From: Dyadobacter diqingensis
Lineage (GTDB): Bacteria > Bacteroidota > Bacteroidia > Cytophagales > Spirosomataceae
DNA length: 64,000 bases
Reading direction: 5' to 3'
Assembly: GCF_024220585.1 (NCBI RefSeq)
Contig: NZ_JAMXKF010000014.1
Coordinates: forward strand, 100,266 to 164,265
Shown: positions 26,110 to 36,460 of the stretch, piece after piece
Numbering within the stretch: position 1 is the stretch's first letter
Layout: each line of letters opens with the position of its first letter
The notes under the pieces: model-generated
What the model was told of the DNA's origin: nothing
What the model saw: the letters and a program-made list of their open reading frames with translations, nothing else
The model's database searches: none
Program-made: the position numbers and the translations under genes

Positions 26110-29100
26110 CTAAACTAATTCACGTTTTTTACGTGACTGTTTTTCGCGGGATTCTGCCAAAGCATCATATTCTTCTTTCGAACCAACAATGATGTCTATG
26201 TATTTACGCATACCTGTACCGGCCGGGATCAAGTGACCTACGATCACGTTTTCTTTCAGACCTTTCAATTCGTCGCGTTTTCCACGTACAGCTGCCTCAG
26301 ACAATACTTTGGTTGTTTCCTGGAACGAAGCCGCAGAAACGAAACTTTCAGTACCCAATGAAGCTTGTGTGATACCCATCAAAGTAGGTTTCGCAACAGC
26401 TGCCTGTGCATCACGTGCTACAACAAGTTTCAAGTCACGACGTTTCAGACTTGAATTCTCGTCACGCAGACGGCGTACAGAGATAATCATACCTGGCTTA
26501 AGTGTTTCTGAGCTACCAGCGTCTTCAACCACTTTCATGTCAAGAATCTTATCATTTTCTTCGCGGAACACAACGCGGTCAACCGCTTGCATTTCCAGGA
26601 AGTTGGTATCACCTGCATCAAGTATTTCTACTTTCTGCATCATCTGGCGTACGATACACTCGATATGCTTGTCATTGATCTTCACACCTTGCAGACGGTA
26701 TACCTCCTGAATTTCATTCACAAGATATTCCTGAACTGCTGTTGGTCCTTTGATAGACAAGATATCAGCTGGTGTGATCGCTCCATCCGATAACGGATCA
26801 CCTGCCTTAACGAAGTCACCATCCTGAACAAGAATGTGTTTCGAAAGCGCAACCATGTAGCGGCGTTGTGTACCATCTCTTGATTCGATATGAATCTCGC
26901 GGTTACCACGTTTAACACCACCATAAGATACAACACCGTCGATTTCAGAAACAGTTGCAGGGTTCGATGGGTTACGTGCTTCGAATAATTCCGTTACACG
27001 TGGCAGACCTCCCGTAATATCGCGGGTTTTTCCAACCACACGTGGGATTTTCGCCAAAGGCTGACCAGATTTGATGCTGGTTCCTGCCTTCACTACCAAA
27101 CGAGCTCCAACCGGAAGGTTATAACCTTTCTCAGTCTGATCTTTCAACAACGTGCTCTTACCTTTCACCACGATCGCCGGGTTTTTGGTTTTATCACGTG
27201 TTTCAATGATCACTGATTCCTGGAAACCTGTTTGCTCATCAAATTCTTCACGGTAAGTAATACCTTCTTCAATAGCATCGAATGAAACGGTACCAGTGAA
27301 TTCAGAAAGGATTACTGCGTGATATGGATCCCAGGTACAAAGTTCCTGTCCTTTGGTAACTTTTTCGCCTTCTTTAACCAAAAGCTGAGCACCGTAAGGA
27401 ACGTTGTTTGAGATCAAAAGCTGACCTGTTTCTACATTTACAATTTTCACTTCACCCGAACGACCCATTACAACTGTGATTGGATCGCCTTCTGAGTTCA
27501 CCGATTCCACAAGACGAAGTTCTTCAAACTGAATTGTTCCGTCGAATTTCGCTTTGATGTTGGCATCAACAGAAATGTTGGATGCCGTACCACCCACGTG
27601 GAATGTACGAAGTGTAAGCTGCGTACCTGGCTCACCAATTGACTGCGATGCAATAACACCAACAGCTTCACCGATGTTAACCATGTGCGCCGAAGCAAGA
27701 GAACGGCCGTAACATTTTGCACAAACACCATTACGTGTTTCGCAAGTAAGTACAGAACGGATTTCTACGCTTTCGATGCTTGTTTCATCAATATAAGCAG
27801 CGATTTCTTCTGTGATTTCCTGACCTGATGTAAGGATAATTTCTCCTGACAAAGGATCAAAAACATCATGAACACTTACACGGCCCAGGATACGCTCAGA
27901 TAGAGGCTCAACGATATCTTCGTTGTCTTTCAAAGCTGAGATCTGGATACCACGAAGAGAACCACAGTCGTTTTCTACTACTACTACATCTTGCGCTACG
28001 TCATGCAAACGACGGGTCAGGTAACCTGCATCCGCTGTTTTCAAGGCCGTATCCGCAAGACCTTTACGTGCACCGTGTGTTGAGATAAAGTACTCAAGAA
28101 CGTCAAGACCTTCCTTAAAGTTAGAAAGAATCGGGTTTTCGATGATCTCACCTGCTCCACCAGCCATGTTTTTCTGAGGTTTAGCCATAAGACCCCTCAT
28201 TCCACCCAGCTGACGAATCTGTTCACGGGAACCACGCGCACCTGAGTGCATCATCATATAGATGGAGTTAAATCCACCCTGATCCGTTTCCAATTGCTTC
28301 ATCAACGTTTCTGTGATACGTGAGTTAACACGTGTCCAGATATCGATAACCTGGTTGTAACGTTCGTTTTCAGTGATAAGACCCATCAAGTAGTTACTCC
28401 AGACGTTTTCTACGTCCACTTTCGCCTGCTCGATCAGTTTAACTTTTTCATCCGGTACCATTACATCATTAAGCCCCATTGACAAACCACCTTTGAAGGC
28501 CATTTGGAAACCGAGTTCTTTGATTTCATCCAGGAATTGGGCGCAACGCGCAACACCTGCAAGTTTGAATACCAGACCAATGATCTGCTGTAACTTTTTC
28601 TTGGTAAGCAACTCATTAATATAACCTACCTCAGCTGGAACCGCCTGGTTGAACAGGATACGGCCGGCAACTGTTTCGACTAATTTAATTTCAAATGTTC
28701 CGTCATCGTTACGTACACGCAGACGGCATTTGATGTTGGCATGCTTAGACAGTTTGCCTTCATTGATCGCAATGATTACTTCATCCGGTCCGTAGAAAGT
28801 CATTCCTTCTCCAATGATCGGATACTGAGGCGTACTTACACGGCCTTTTGTTACATAATACAGACCCAAAACCATGTCTTGTGATGGTACCGTAATCGGT
28901 GCACCATTCGCAGGGTTAAGGATGTTATGTGAAGAAAGCATCAACATAGAAGCTTCCAAAACGGCTTCCTGACCCAATGGCACGTGAACGGCCATCTGGT
29001 CACCGTCAAAGTCAGCGTTGAATGCAGTACACACAAGTGGGTGCAACTGGATTGCTTTTCCTTCGATCAGCTTTGGTTGGAACGCCTGGATACCTAAACG

Positions 29101-30432
29101 GTGAAGCGTTGGAGCACGGTTTAGAAGAACAGGGTGTCCTTTCAAAACGTTTTCCAAAATATCCCAAATCACAGGATCTTTACGATCTACGATTTTCTTA
29201 GCTGATTTTACAGTTTTAACGATTCCGCGCTCGATAAGCTTGCGAATGATAAACGGCTTGAATAATTCAGCAGCCATATCTTTCGGCAAACCGCACTCGT
29301 GCAGTTTCAATTCAGGTCCTACTACAATTACAGAACGACCAGAATAATCGACACGCTTACCAAGCAAGTTTTGACGGAAACGTCCTTGCTTACCTTTAAG
29401 CATATCAGAAAGTGATTTCAAAGCACGGTTCCCTTCAGAACGTACCGCGTTCACTTTACGGCTGTTATCAAAAAGCGAATCAACCGCTTCCTGCAACATA
29501 CGTTTTTCGTTACGCAAGATTACCTCAGGAGCTTTGATCTCGATCAAACGTTTCAGACGGTTGTTACGAATGATAACGCGGCGATACAAGTCATTTAAAT
29601 CAGAAGTCGCAAAACGACCACCATCAAGAGGTACAAGCGGACGAAGTTCTGGTGGAATTACCGGAACCATTTTGATCACCATCCACTCAGGGCGGTTTTC
29701 AACACGCGTATTTGCATCACGGAAAGCTTCAACAACTTTCAGACGTTTAAGCGCTTCCGCTTTACGTTGCTGAGAAGTATCTGTTGCAGCCTGGTGACGA
29801 AGTTCGTATGAAAGCTCATCCAGTTTGATACGGTTCAAAAGCATTTCAAGCGCATCAGCACCCATCTTCGCGATAAACTTGTTTGGATCCGTGTCAGGAA
29901 GCAATTGGTTTTCACGAGGAAGTTTGTCGATGATGTCAAGATATTCGTCTTCTGTAAGGAAGTCAAGGTAGCTAACGCCATCTTCTTCTTTAACACCAGC
30001 CTGTACTACGGCATATCGCTCGTAGTAGATGATTTGATCCAGTTTTTTGGTAGACAATCCCAGCAAATAACCGATTTTGTTCGGTAAGCTACGGAAGTAC
30101 CAGATGTGTGCAACAGGAACCACAAGCTCAATGTGTCCCATACGCTCACGACGTACCTTTTTCTCAGTAACTTCCACACCGCAACGGTCGCAGATGATAC
30201 CTTTGTAACGGATACGTTTGTATTTTCCACAATGACATTCCCAATCCTTTACAGGACCGAAAATACGCTCACAGAACAAACCACCCATTTCCGGCTTATA
30301 AGTCCGGTAGTTGATAGTTTCAGGCTGGGTTACTTCACCGAATGAACTTTCCAGTATCGATTCAGGTGAGGCCAGACTGATTGTCATTCTGGAAAAATCA
30401 CTATTTAGTTTTTTGTTCTTTTTGAAAGACAT
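26110..30432 (-). CDS. rpoC: DNA-directed RNA polymerase subunit beta'
   Basis: The product has 1440 residues, normal for Bacteroidota. It forms the clamp and half the active site of RNA polymerase. The N-terminal zinc ribbon is ECHCGKYKRIRYKGIICDRCG (two CxxC pairs). The catalytic loop is NADFDGDQMAVH with the three Mg-binding Asp. The second zinc site includes CETRNGVCAKCYGR. The trigger-loop region contains GARKGLADTALKTADAGYLTRRL. All parts are intact. The gene follows rpoB after 93 bases that contain a stable hairpin without a T-run. Confidence 0.99.
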   Translation of the reverse strand: MSFKKNKKLNSDFSRMTISLASPESILESSFGEVTQPETINYRTYKPEMGGLFCERIFGPVKDWECHCGKYKRIRYKGIICDRCGVEVTEKKVRRERMGHIELVVPVAHIWYFRSLPNKIGYLLGLSTKKLDQIIYYERYAVVQAGVKEEDGVSYLDFLTEDEYLDIIDKLPRENQLLPDTDPNKFIAKMGADALEMLLNRIKLDELSYELRHQAATDTSQQRKAEALKRLKVVEAFRDANTRVENRPEWMVIKMVPVIPPELRPLVPLDGGRFATSDLNDLYRRVIIRNNRLKRLIEIKAPEVILRNEKRMLQEAVDSLFDNSRKVNAVRSEGNRALKSLSDMLKGKQGRFRQNLLGKRVDYSGRSVIVVGPELKLHECGLPKDMAAELFKPFIIRKLIERGIVKTVKSAKKIVDRKDPVIWDILENVLKGHPVLLNRAPTLHRLGIQAFQPKLIEGKAIQLHPLVCTAFNADFDGDQMAVHVPLGQEAVLEASMLMLSSHNILNPANGAPITVPSQDMVLGLYYVTKGRVSTPQYPIIGEGMTFYGPDEVIIAINEGKLSKHANIKCRLRVRNDDGTFEIKLVETVAGRILFNQAVPAEVGYINELLTKKKLQQIIGLVFKLAGVARCAQFLDEIKELGFQMAFKGGLSMGLNDVMVPDEKVKLIEQAKVDVENVWSNYLMGLITENERYNQVIDIWTRVNSRITETLMKQLETDQGGFNSIYMMMHSGARGSREQIRQLGGMRGLMAKPQKNMAGGAGEIIENPILSNFKEGLDVLEYFISTHGARKGLADTALKTADAGYLTRRLHDVAQDVVVVENDCGSLRGIQISALKDNEDIVEPLSERILGRVSVHDVFDPLSGEIILTSGQEITEEIAAYIDETSIESVEIRSVLTCETRNGVCAKCYGRSLASAHMVNIGEAVGVIASQSIGEPGTQLTLRTFHVGGTASNISVDANIKAKFDGTIQFEELRLVESVNSEGDPITVVMGRSGEVKIVNVETGQLLISNNVPYGAQLLVKEGEKVTKGQELCTWDPYHAVILSEFTGTVSFDAIEEGITYREEFDEQTGFQESVIIETRDKTKNPAIVVKGKSTLLKDQTEKGYNLPVGARLVVKAGTSIKSGQPLAKIPRVVGKTRDITGGLPRVTELFEARNPSNPATVSEIDGVVSYGGVKRGNREIHIESRDGTQRRYMVALSKHILVQDGDFVKAGDPLSDGAITPADILSIKGPTAVQEYLVNEIQEVYRLQGVKINDKHIECIVRQMMQKVEILDAGDTNFLEMQAVDRVVFREENDKILDMKVVEDAGSSETLKPGMIISVRRLRDENSSLKRRDLKLVVARDAQAAVAKPTLMGITQASLGTESFVSAASFQETTKVLSEAAVRGKRDELKGLKENVIVGHLIPAGTGMRKYIDIIVGSKEEYDALAESREKQSRKKRELV

Positions 30433-30483
30433 AATTAAAGAGTCGTTTGTCTGTTAGTCGAAACTCAATTTGTATTGCATTTC

Positions 30484-30515
30484 TAAGCAGAGCAGCATTT
30501 CTGCCGCTCTGCTTA
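30484..30515 (-). other. Stem-loop in the rpoB-rpoC spacer
   Basis: TAAGCAGAGC (30484-30493) and GCTCTGCTTA (30506-30515) form a perfect 10-bp stem, with GC pairs continuing inside. No T-run follows, so it is more likely an RNA processing or stability element than a terminator. Confidence 0.6.
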
Positions 30516-30525
30516 CGACTAAAAA

Positions 30526-33500
30526 TTAGTCCAGCGTAATTTCCAATGCCAATCCACGAAGTTCGTGAACAAGTACATTGAATGACTCCGGAATATTTGG
30601 TTTCGGAAGGTTTTCACCTTTTACGATAGCTTCGTATGCTTTGGCACGGCCCACTACATCATCCGATTTTACGGTAAGGATTTCCTGAAGGATATGAGAT
30701 GCACCGAATGCTTCAAGTGCCCACACTTCCATCTCTCCAAAACGCTGACCCCCAAACTGTGCTTTACCACCCAACGGCTGTTGTGTAATAAGCGAGTATG
30801 GTCCAATCGAACGAGCGTGCATTTTATCGTCAACCAAGTGACCCAGCTTCATCATGTACATAAGTCCGACTGTAACTGGTTGGTCAAAACGCTCTCCGCT
30901 AAGTCCGTTGTATAGATAAGTACGTCCCCAATCCGGCAAACCAGCTTCTTTCAATTCAGCTGCAACTTCTGCTTCCGTAGCTCCATCGAAGATCGGAGTA
31001 GCATAGCGACGACCAAGTTTAAGACCTGCCCATGCAAGGATGGTTTCATAAATCTGACCGATGTTCATACGTGAAGGTACCCCAAGTGGGTTCAACACGA
31101 TGTTCATTGGTGTTCCGTCTTCAAGGAATGGCATATCTTCATCACGTACAATACGGGCAACAACCCCTTTGTTACCGTGACGACCCGCCATTTTATCCCC
31201 TACTTTCAATTTACGTTTCTTAGCGATATATACTTTCGCAAGTTTCACGATACCTGCCGGAAGTTCATCTCCAACTTCAAGAGCGAAACGGTCACGTTTG
31301 AAACGGCCCATCAACTCGCTGCGAGCGTTAAGATAATTCTTCAATGCAAGAGAAACCTGGCGGTTTGTATGCGCATCTTCAGTCCATGAATCTGTCAATA
31401 CGTCACCGATCAAGTTTACTTCCTCAACCACTGCGTACTGGCTTTCGTCACGGTATGGGTTGTTTGCAGGGAATAAATTCTCAGAGATATTTCTCACGTT
31501 GAATTTAACCGCTTTTGAAATCAACTCATCACCGAATTTGTGCTTAACACCCTGACTTGTTTTGCCGTCTGTAAGAGAAACTAATTTCTCGATAATACGT
31601 CCGCGAAGTGCTGTCAAGTCACGGCCATATTTCTTCATAAGCAACTTCAGTTCGTCTTTGTGTTTCGCACGCTCTTCTTTCGTAGGACGAGAGAAAAGTT
31701 TGGTATCGATAACTACACCTTTCATCGATGGTGGTGCTTTTTTCGAAGCATCCTTCACATCACCGGCTTTGTCACCAAAGATTGCACGAAGAAGTTTTTC
31801 TTCCGGAGTCGGATCAGACTCACCTTTTGGTGTGATCTTACCGATAAGAATATCTCCTTCTTTTACTTCTGTACCAACTTGTACGATACCGTTTTCATCA
31901 AGGTTTTTAACAGTTTCCTCGCTTACGTTAGGAATCTCAGCAGTAAGTTCTTCTTCTCCACGTTTCGTATCACGAACTTCCAGTTCAAATTCTTCAATGT
32001 GAATAGAAGTAAAGATATCGTCACGAACCACTTTCTCAGAGATTACAATCGCATCCTCAAAGTTGTATCCCTGCCAAGGCATGAACGCAACCAAAAGGTT
32101 ACGACCCAATGCAAGTTCTCCACCTTCTGTACCGTATCCCTGGCATAATGCTTCTCCCTTAGAAACTTTCTGGCCTTTAAGAACCATTGGTTGCAGGTTT
32201 AAGCAAGTATCCTGGTTGGTACGACGGAACTTAACAAGGTCGTAAGAAACGCTGTCTTCAATAAAGCTAACAAGACGCTCTTCATCTGTTCTTTCGTAGC
32301 GAACAACAATCTTCGTTGCATCCACATACTCAATCACACCATCACCCTCAGCTACTACCAGTGCACGTGAATCCATCGCAACACGCTTTTCAAGGCCCGT
32401 TCCAACGATTGGCGCTTGTGGGCGCAACAATGGAACACCCTGACGCTGCATGTTCGATCCCATCAAAGCACGGTTAGCATCATCGTGTTCAAGGAAAGGA
32501 ATAAGAGAAGCTGCTACCGATACGATCTGGTTAGCGGCAACGTCCATATAAGAAGCCTGAGAAGGATCAACCATTGGGAAGTCACCTTCAAAACGCGTCT
32601 TGATTTTTTCTACCGTAAAGTTTCCGTCTGTATCCACAGAGGCGTTAGCCTGAGCAATATATTTGGAATCTTCTTCTTCGGCAGTCATGTATATAATATC
32701 ATCTGTCAGCTTTCCGCCGCCATCGATCACACGGTAAGGAGTTTCAATGAAACCCATTCCGTTAACTTTGGCAAATACGCAAAGAGAAGAAATCAAACCA
32801 ATGTTAGGTCCTTCAGGCGTTTCGATTGTACACAGACGACCGTAGTGCGTGTAGTGAACGTCACGAACCTCAAAACCTGCTCTTTCACGGGAAAGACCAC
32901 CAGGCCCAAGCGCAGACATACGTCTTTTGTGGGTAATCTCAGCCAATGGATTCGTTTGATCCATGAACTGTGACAACTGGTTGGTACCAAAGAAAGAGTT
33001 AATAACAGAAGAAAGCGTACGCGCATTGATCAAATCAACAGGCTTGAAATCTTCGTTATCACGAACGTTCATACGTTCTTTGATGGTACGAGCCATACGA
33101 GCCAAACCTACACCGAACTGTGCGTAAAGTTGTTCACCAACGGTACGAACACGACGGTTTGACAAGTGGTCAATATCATCGACAACTGCTTTCGCATTGA
33201 TAAGACCGATCAGATACTTAACGATCGAAACGATATCACCTGTTGTCAGAACGCGAACGTCAAGACTTGTGTCAGAACCCAATTTTTTGTTGATACGGTA
33301 ACGACCAACATCACCAAGGTCATAACGTTTATCACTGAAGAACAAGCTTTGGATTACATCTCTTGCCGTTTGTTCATCCGGTGCTTCTGCGTTACGAAGC
33401 TGGCGGTAAATTTGCTCAACAGCTTCCTTGTCGGAGTTTGAGCTATCTTTTTGCAGCGTATTATAAATGATGTTATAATCCGCAACATTCATGTCTTCTT

Positions 33501-34389
33501 TGTGAAGGATTACTGACTTCTGGCCAGATTCCACGATCACTTCGATATCGTCAGGAGTGATAGTTGAATCACGTTCCAGCAATACTTCGTTACGCTGGAT
33601 AGAAACTACCTCACCGGTATCTTCATCCACGAAATCTTCTGTCCAGGTGCGAAGAACCCTCGCAGCCAAACGACGGCCAACAGCTTTTTTCAAGTTTGTC
33701 GGTGTCGCTCCGATTTCCTCAGAAAGTCCGAAGAGATCAAGGATATCCTTATCAGAACCAAAACCGATGGCTCTTAAAAGCGTAGTAACCGGGAATTTCT
33801 TCTTACGGTCGATATATGCATACATGACATTATTCACGTCAGTAGAGAATTCAATCCATGAACCCTTAAACGGAATAATACGTGCCGAATATAATTTAGA
33901 ACCGTTTGTGTGCTTGCTCATTGAGAAGAACACACCCGGCGAACGGTGTAACTGAGAAACAATAACACGTTCAGCACCATTGATTACAAATGAACCGCGG
34001 TCGGTCATGTAAGGGATATTCCCTAAGAATACCTCTTGTTCAATGGTTTCAAATTCTTCATGATCTGCATCATTACATATCAAACGTAATTTTGCTTTCA
34101 GTGGAACTGCATAAGTTAACCCACGATCAATTGATTCGTCGACAGAATACTTTGGTGGCTCTAATAAATAATCGATAAATTCGAGCACGAAGTTGTCGCG
34201 AGAATCGGCAATAGGAAAGTTTTCAGCGAAAACTTTGTACAATCCTTCATCAGAACGATCTTCTACTGATGTATCAAGACTGAAGAAATCCCGGAACGAT
34301 TGTACCTGGATTCCCAACAGATCCGGATAATCAATGATTTGATTGATCCTGGAGAAATTTATTCTGGGAGTTGCTTTAATTGTAGCCAA
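30526..34389 (-). CDS. rpoB: DNA-directed RNA polymerase subunit beta, TTG start
   Basis: The product has 1287 residues. The protein begins at TTG (34389-34387) giving (M)ATIKATPRINFS. No ATG or GTG lies in frame just upstream, and the next internal Met is about 120 residues in, so a TTG start is required. The rifampicin region reads FFGTNQLSQFMDQTNPLAEITHKRRMSALGPGGLSRERAGFE in two consecutive blocks. The Asp, His and Ser positions that mutate in resistance are wild type. The C-terminal GGKAQFGGQRFGEMEVWALEAFGA is complete. It is preceded by a 337-base leader with hairpins after rplL, suggesting attenuation between the ribosomal and polymerase genes. Confidence 0.99.
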   Translation of the reverse strand: MATIKATPRINFSRINQIIDYPDLLGIQVQSFRDFFSLDTSVEDRSDEGLYKVFAENFPIADSRDNFVLEFIDYLLEPPKYSVDESIDRGLTYAVPLKAKLRLICNDADHEEFETIEQEVFLGNIPYMTDRGSFVINGAERVIVSQLHRSPGVFFSMSKHTNGSKLYSARIIPFKGSWIEFSTDVNNVMYAYIDRKKKFPVTTLLRAIGFGSDKDILDLFGLSEEIGATPTNLKKAVGRRLAARVLRTWTEDFVDEDTGEVVSIQRNEVLLERDSTITPDDIEVIVESGQKSVILHKEDMNVADYNIIYNTLQKDSSNSDKEAVEQIYRQLRNAEAPDEQTARDVIQSLFFSDKRYDLGDVGRYRINKKLGSDTSLDVRVLTTGDIVSIVKYLIGLINAKAVVDDIDHLSNRRVRTVGEQLYAQFGVGLARMARTIKERMNVRDNEDFKPVDLINARTLSSVINSFFGTNQLSQFMDQTNPLAEITHKRRMSALGPGGLSRERAGFEVRDVHYTHYGRLCTIETPEGPNIGLISSLCVFAKVNGMGFIETPYRVIDGGGKLTDDIIYMTAEEEDSKYIAQANASVDTDGNFTVEKIKTRFEGDFPMVDPSQASYMDVAANQIVSVAASLIPFLEHDDANRALMGSNMQRQGVPLLRPQAPIVGTGLEKRVAMDSRALVVAEGDGVIEYVDATKIVVRYERTDEERLVSFIEDSVSYDLVKFRRTNQDTCLNLQPMVLKGQKVSKGEALCQGYGTEGGELALGRNLLVAFMPWQGYNFEDAIVISEKVVRDDIFTSIHIEEFELEVRDTKRGEEELTAEIPNVSEETVKNLDENGIVQVGTEVKEGDILIGKITPKGESDPTPEEKLLRAIFGDKAGDVKDASKKAPPSMKGVVIDTKLFSRPTKEERAKHKDELKLLMKKYGRDLTALRGRIIEKLVSLTDGKTSQGVKHKFGDELISKAVKFNVRNISENLFPANNPYRDESQYAVVEEVNLIGDVLTDSWTEDAHTNRQVSLALKNYLNARSELMGRFKRDRFALEVGDELPAGIVKLAKVYIAKKRKLKVGDKMAGRHGNKGVVARIVRDEDMPFLEDGTPMNIVLNPLGVPSRMNIGQIYETILAWAGLKLGRRYATPIFDGATEAEVAAELKEAGLPDWGRTYLYNGLSGERFDQPVTVGLMYMMKLGHLVDDKMHARSIGPYSLITQQPLGGKAQFGGQRFGEMEVWALEAFGASHILQEILTVKSDDVVGRAKAYEAIVKGENLPKPNIPESFNVLVHELRGLALEITLD

Positions 34390-34726
34390 GGCTATGTCTG
34401 ATTTTGGGTTAGTAGAACGAAAACAAAGCGACGGTGTAACTCTTTACAACACGCAATCGTACTAATTAGTTTAAAACCTTAATCGTTTGCCTCGTAGAGA
34501 AAAATAGAATAATGGCCCCTTTTCTTCTTTTCTACGAGTAAAGAAGTGTTTCAGACCAATTATCCGGAAGGAGAATTAGTTAACCGAAGTATAAAATTTT
34601 ACTTTCGGCCATATATACCAAACGTAAGGAAGTACATTTTGTTTGGTTTATATGCAAAATAGGAAAAGACCTGACGTAAGTCAGGCCTTGTTCCCAAGAT
34701 ATTATTGATGATTGGTATAAAGCAAA
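34390..34726 (-). promoter_or_regulatory. rplL-rpoB intergenic leader
   Basis: The spacer has 337 bases with no gene. Two hairpins can be drawn: a terminator-like one near rplL (34664-34692) and CTCGTAGA (34491-34498) pairing with TCTACGAG (34531-34538). CAAACGTA on the plus strand (near 34619) is a possible minus-strand -7 box (TACGTTTG) but lacks a good -33 partner. The layout suits partial termination after rplL plus a structured rpoB leader. Confidence 0.5.
34664..34692 (-). terminator. Attenuator-like hairpin after rplL
   Basis: AAGaCCTGAC and GTCAGGcCTT with a GTAA tetraloop form a stable stem 35 bases after the rplL stop codon. The T-run on the minus strand is weak, so partial read-through into rpoB is expected. 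Confidence 0.6.
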
Positions 34727-35107
34727 TTACTTCACTTCAACTTCTGCACCAGCTTCTTCAAGTTGTTTTTTCAAAGCTTCTGCTTCGTCTTTAGCAACTC
34801 CTTCTTTAACTGGTTTCGGTGCACCGTCAACAAGTTCTTTTGCTTCTTTAAGTCCAAGACCTGTAAGATCTTTAACCAATTTCACAACAGCTAGTTTACT
34901 AGCACCTGCTGATTTCAAAATTACATCAAAAGACGTTTTTTCTTCTACTGCCGGAGCGTCACCGCCACCTGCTGGACCTGCAACCACAACTGCACCTGCA
35001 GCAGCTGGTTCGATTCCGTATTCGTCTTTAAGAATTGTAGCCAATTCGTTAACTTCTTTAACCGTTAGGTTAACAAGCTGTTCCGCGAAAGCTTTCAAAT
35101 CTGCCAT
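34727..35107 (-). CDS. rplL: 50S ribosomal protein L7/L12
   Basis: The product has 126 residues. The N-terminal dimerisation helix (LKAFAEQLVNLTVKEVNELA) is followed by an Ala/Gly hinge (about 35-52). The C-terminal domain has DVILKSAGASKLAVVKLVKDLTGLGLKEAKELVDGAPK. It forms the ribosomal stalk that recruits translation factors. The gene follows rplJ after 89 bases. Confidence 0.98.
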   Translation of the reverse strand: MADLKAFAEQLVNLTVKEVNELATILKDEYGIEPAAAGAVVVAGPAGGGDAPAVEEKTSFDVILKSAGASKLAVVKLVKDLTGLGLKEAKELVDGAPKPVKEGVAKDEAEALKKQLEEAGAEVEVK

Positions 35108-35196
35108 TTTTATTTTTGATTTTGTGATTATACAATAAGATGATTTTAAAAGCTCGATTTATTATAAACCCGGAGAGCTCAGCCTGGCTATTTATA

Positions 35197-35727
35197 TTAG
35201 TCTTCTTTCTCAGATAAAGTCTTAAGAATACCAGCCAATTTGTTTCCACCGCTTTGAAGAGCGCCGATAACGTTTTTGGCAGGAGATTGCAACAGACCGA
35301 TAATCTCTCCAACCATCTCTTGTTTAGATTTAAGAGCGATCAGAACGTCAAGCTGGCTTTCACCAACAAAAACAGATGAATCAACAGAAGCTCCTTTAAA
35401 TTTAAGCTTGTCGCTACCTCCTTTTTTCTTGAATTCTTTAATCAGCTGTGCAGGAACTTTACCTGACTCCGGGTGAAACATTACACCGGAAAAACCTTTC
35501 AAAACTGTGTCGAAAGAAGAATAATCCGTATCTAGTGTTTCTAATGCTTTCTTAATCAGTGTATTCTTAACAACACGATACTCAATACCACGCTCGAAGC
35601 AAAGGCCTCTAAGAATGTTAACCTCGCTTACGGACATGCCGGCAGCACTGGTAATATAGAAGTATGGCGTGTTCGAGAATTTCTGACTTAGCTCGTCAAT
35701 AATTACTGCTTTCTCTTCCCGTGTCAT
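35197..35727 (-). CDS. rplJ: 50S ribosomal protein L10
   Basis: The product has 176 residues from the ATG at 35727 (MTREEKAVIIDELSQKF). A longer frame from a TTG at 35757 would overlap rplA and is rejected. The start lies one base after the rplA stop codon, so the two are translationally coupled. There is no room for a classical L10 leader, unlike in enterobacteria. L10 anchors L7/L12 dimers to 23S rRNA. Conserved phrases include GLCFERGIEYRVVKNTLIKKAL and the C-terminal Ala-rich helix. Confidence 0.97.
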   Translation of the reverse strand: MTREEKAVIIDELSQKFSNTPYFYITSAAGMSVSEVNILRGLCFERGIEYRVVKNTLIKKALETLDTDYSSFDTVLKGFSGVMFHPESGKVPAQLIKEFKKKGGSDKLKFKGASVDSSVFVGESQLDVLIALKSKQEMVGEIIGLLQSPAKNVIGALQSGGNKLAGILKTLSEKED

Positions 35728-35728
35728 A

Positions 35729-36427
35729 TTATAATCCTGGAATCGTGTTTTTGTCAATAGTCACACCCGGGCTCATCGTAGAAGATAAGTGAATGCTTTT
35801 TACGTAAGTACCTTTTGCCGAAGATGGCTTAAGGCGGATCAAGGTGTTGATAACCTCAGTCGCGTTCTGTGCAAGCTGGTCTGGTCCAAAAGAAACCTTT
35901 CCTACGCTGGTATGGATGATTCCTGATTTGTCAACCTTGAAATCGATCTTACCTGCTTTCACTTCTTTCACAGCTTTAGCTACATCTGGTGTAACTGTAC
36001 CTGATTTAGGGTTTGGCATAAGACCACGAGGTCCTAATACTTTACCTAACTTACCCACTTTTGCCATTACACTAGGCATTGTGATGATCACGTCGATGTC
36101 AGTCCAGCCTTGTTCTATCTTTGTGATAAACTCGTCAAGACCAACGAAATCTGCTCCTGCTTCTTTCGCTTCAGCCTCCTTATCAGGAGTACACAAAACC
36201 AATACACGAACATCCTTTCCGGTTCCGTGTGGCAATGTTACCACGCCACGTACCATTTGATCAGCTTTACGAGGATCAACGCCCAAACGAACGTCGATAT
36301 CAACAGAAGAATCAAATTTAGTATAAGAAATCGTCTTTAGGACTTCCGCTGCTTGTTCCAAGGTATAAGCCTGGGTTGCGTCGTATTTCGAAAGAGCTTC
36401 TTTTTGCTTTTTGGTCAATTTTCCCAT
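35729..36427 (-). CDS. rplA: 50S ribosomal protein L1
   Basis: The product has 232 residues. It binds 23S rRNA at the E-site stalk and can repress its own mRNA. Conserved segments are FDSSVDIDVRLGVDPRKADQ, VRGVVTLPHGTGK, GPRGLMPNPKSGTV and the C-terminal KGTYVKSIHLSSTMSPGV. The gene begins 33 bases after the rplK stop codon. Confidence 0.98.
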   Translation of the reverse strand: MGKLTKKQKEALSKYDATQAYTLEQAAEVLKTISYTKFDSSVDIDVRLGVDPRKADQMVRGVVTLPHGTGKDVRVLVLCTPDKEAEAKEAGADFVGLDEFITKIEQGWTDIDVIITMPSVMAKVGKLGKVLGPRGLMPNPKSGTVTPDVAKAVKEVKAGKIDFKVDKSGIIHTSVGKVSFGPDQLAQNATEVINTLIRLKPSSAKGTYVKSIHLSSTMSPGVTIDKNTIPGL

Positions 36428-36460
36428 GTTCTTTGTTTCTTTGGCGTAATTAAACTACGC

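Noticed and set aside
30484..30515. Terminator between rpoB and rpoC
   Set aside because: The stem is good but there is no T-run and rpoC must be expressed; listed as a stem-loop only.
32416..32973. Plus-strand ORF of 185 codons inside rpoB
   Set aside because: Antisense shadow of the highly conserved beta subunit; no independent support.
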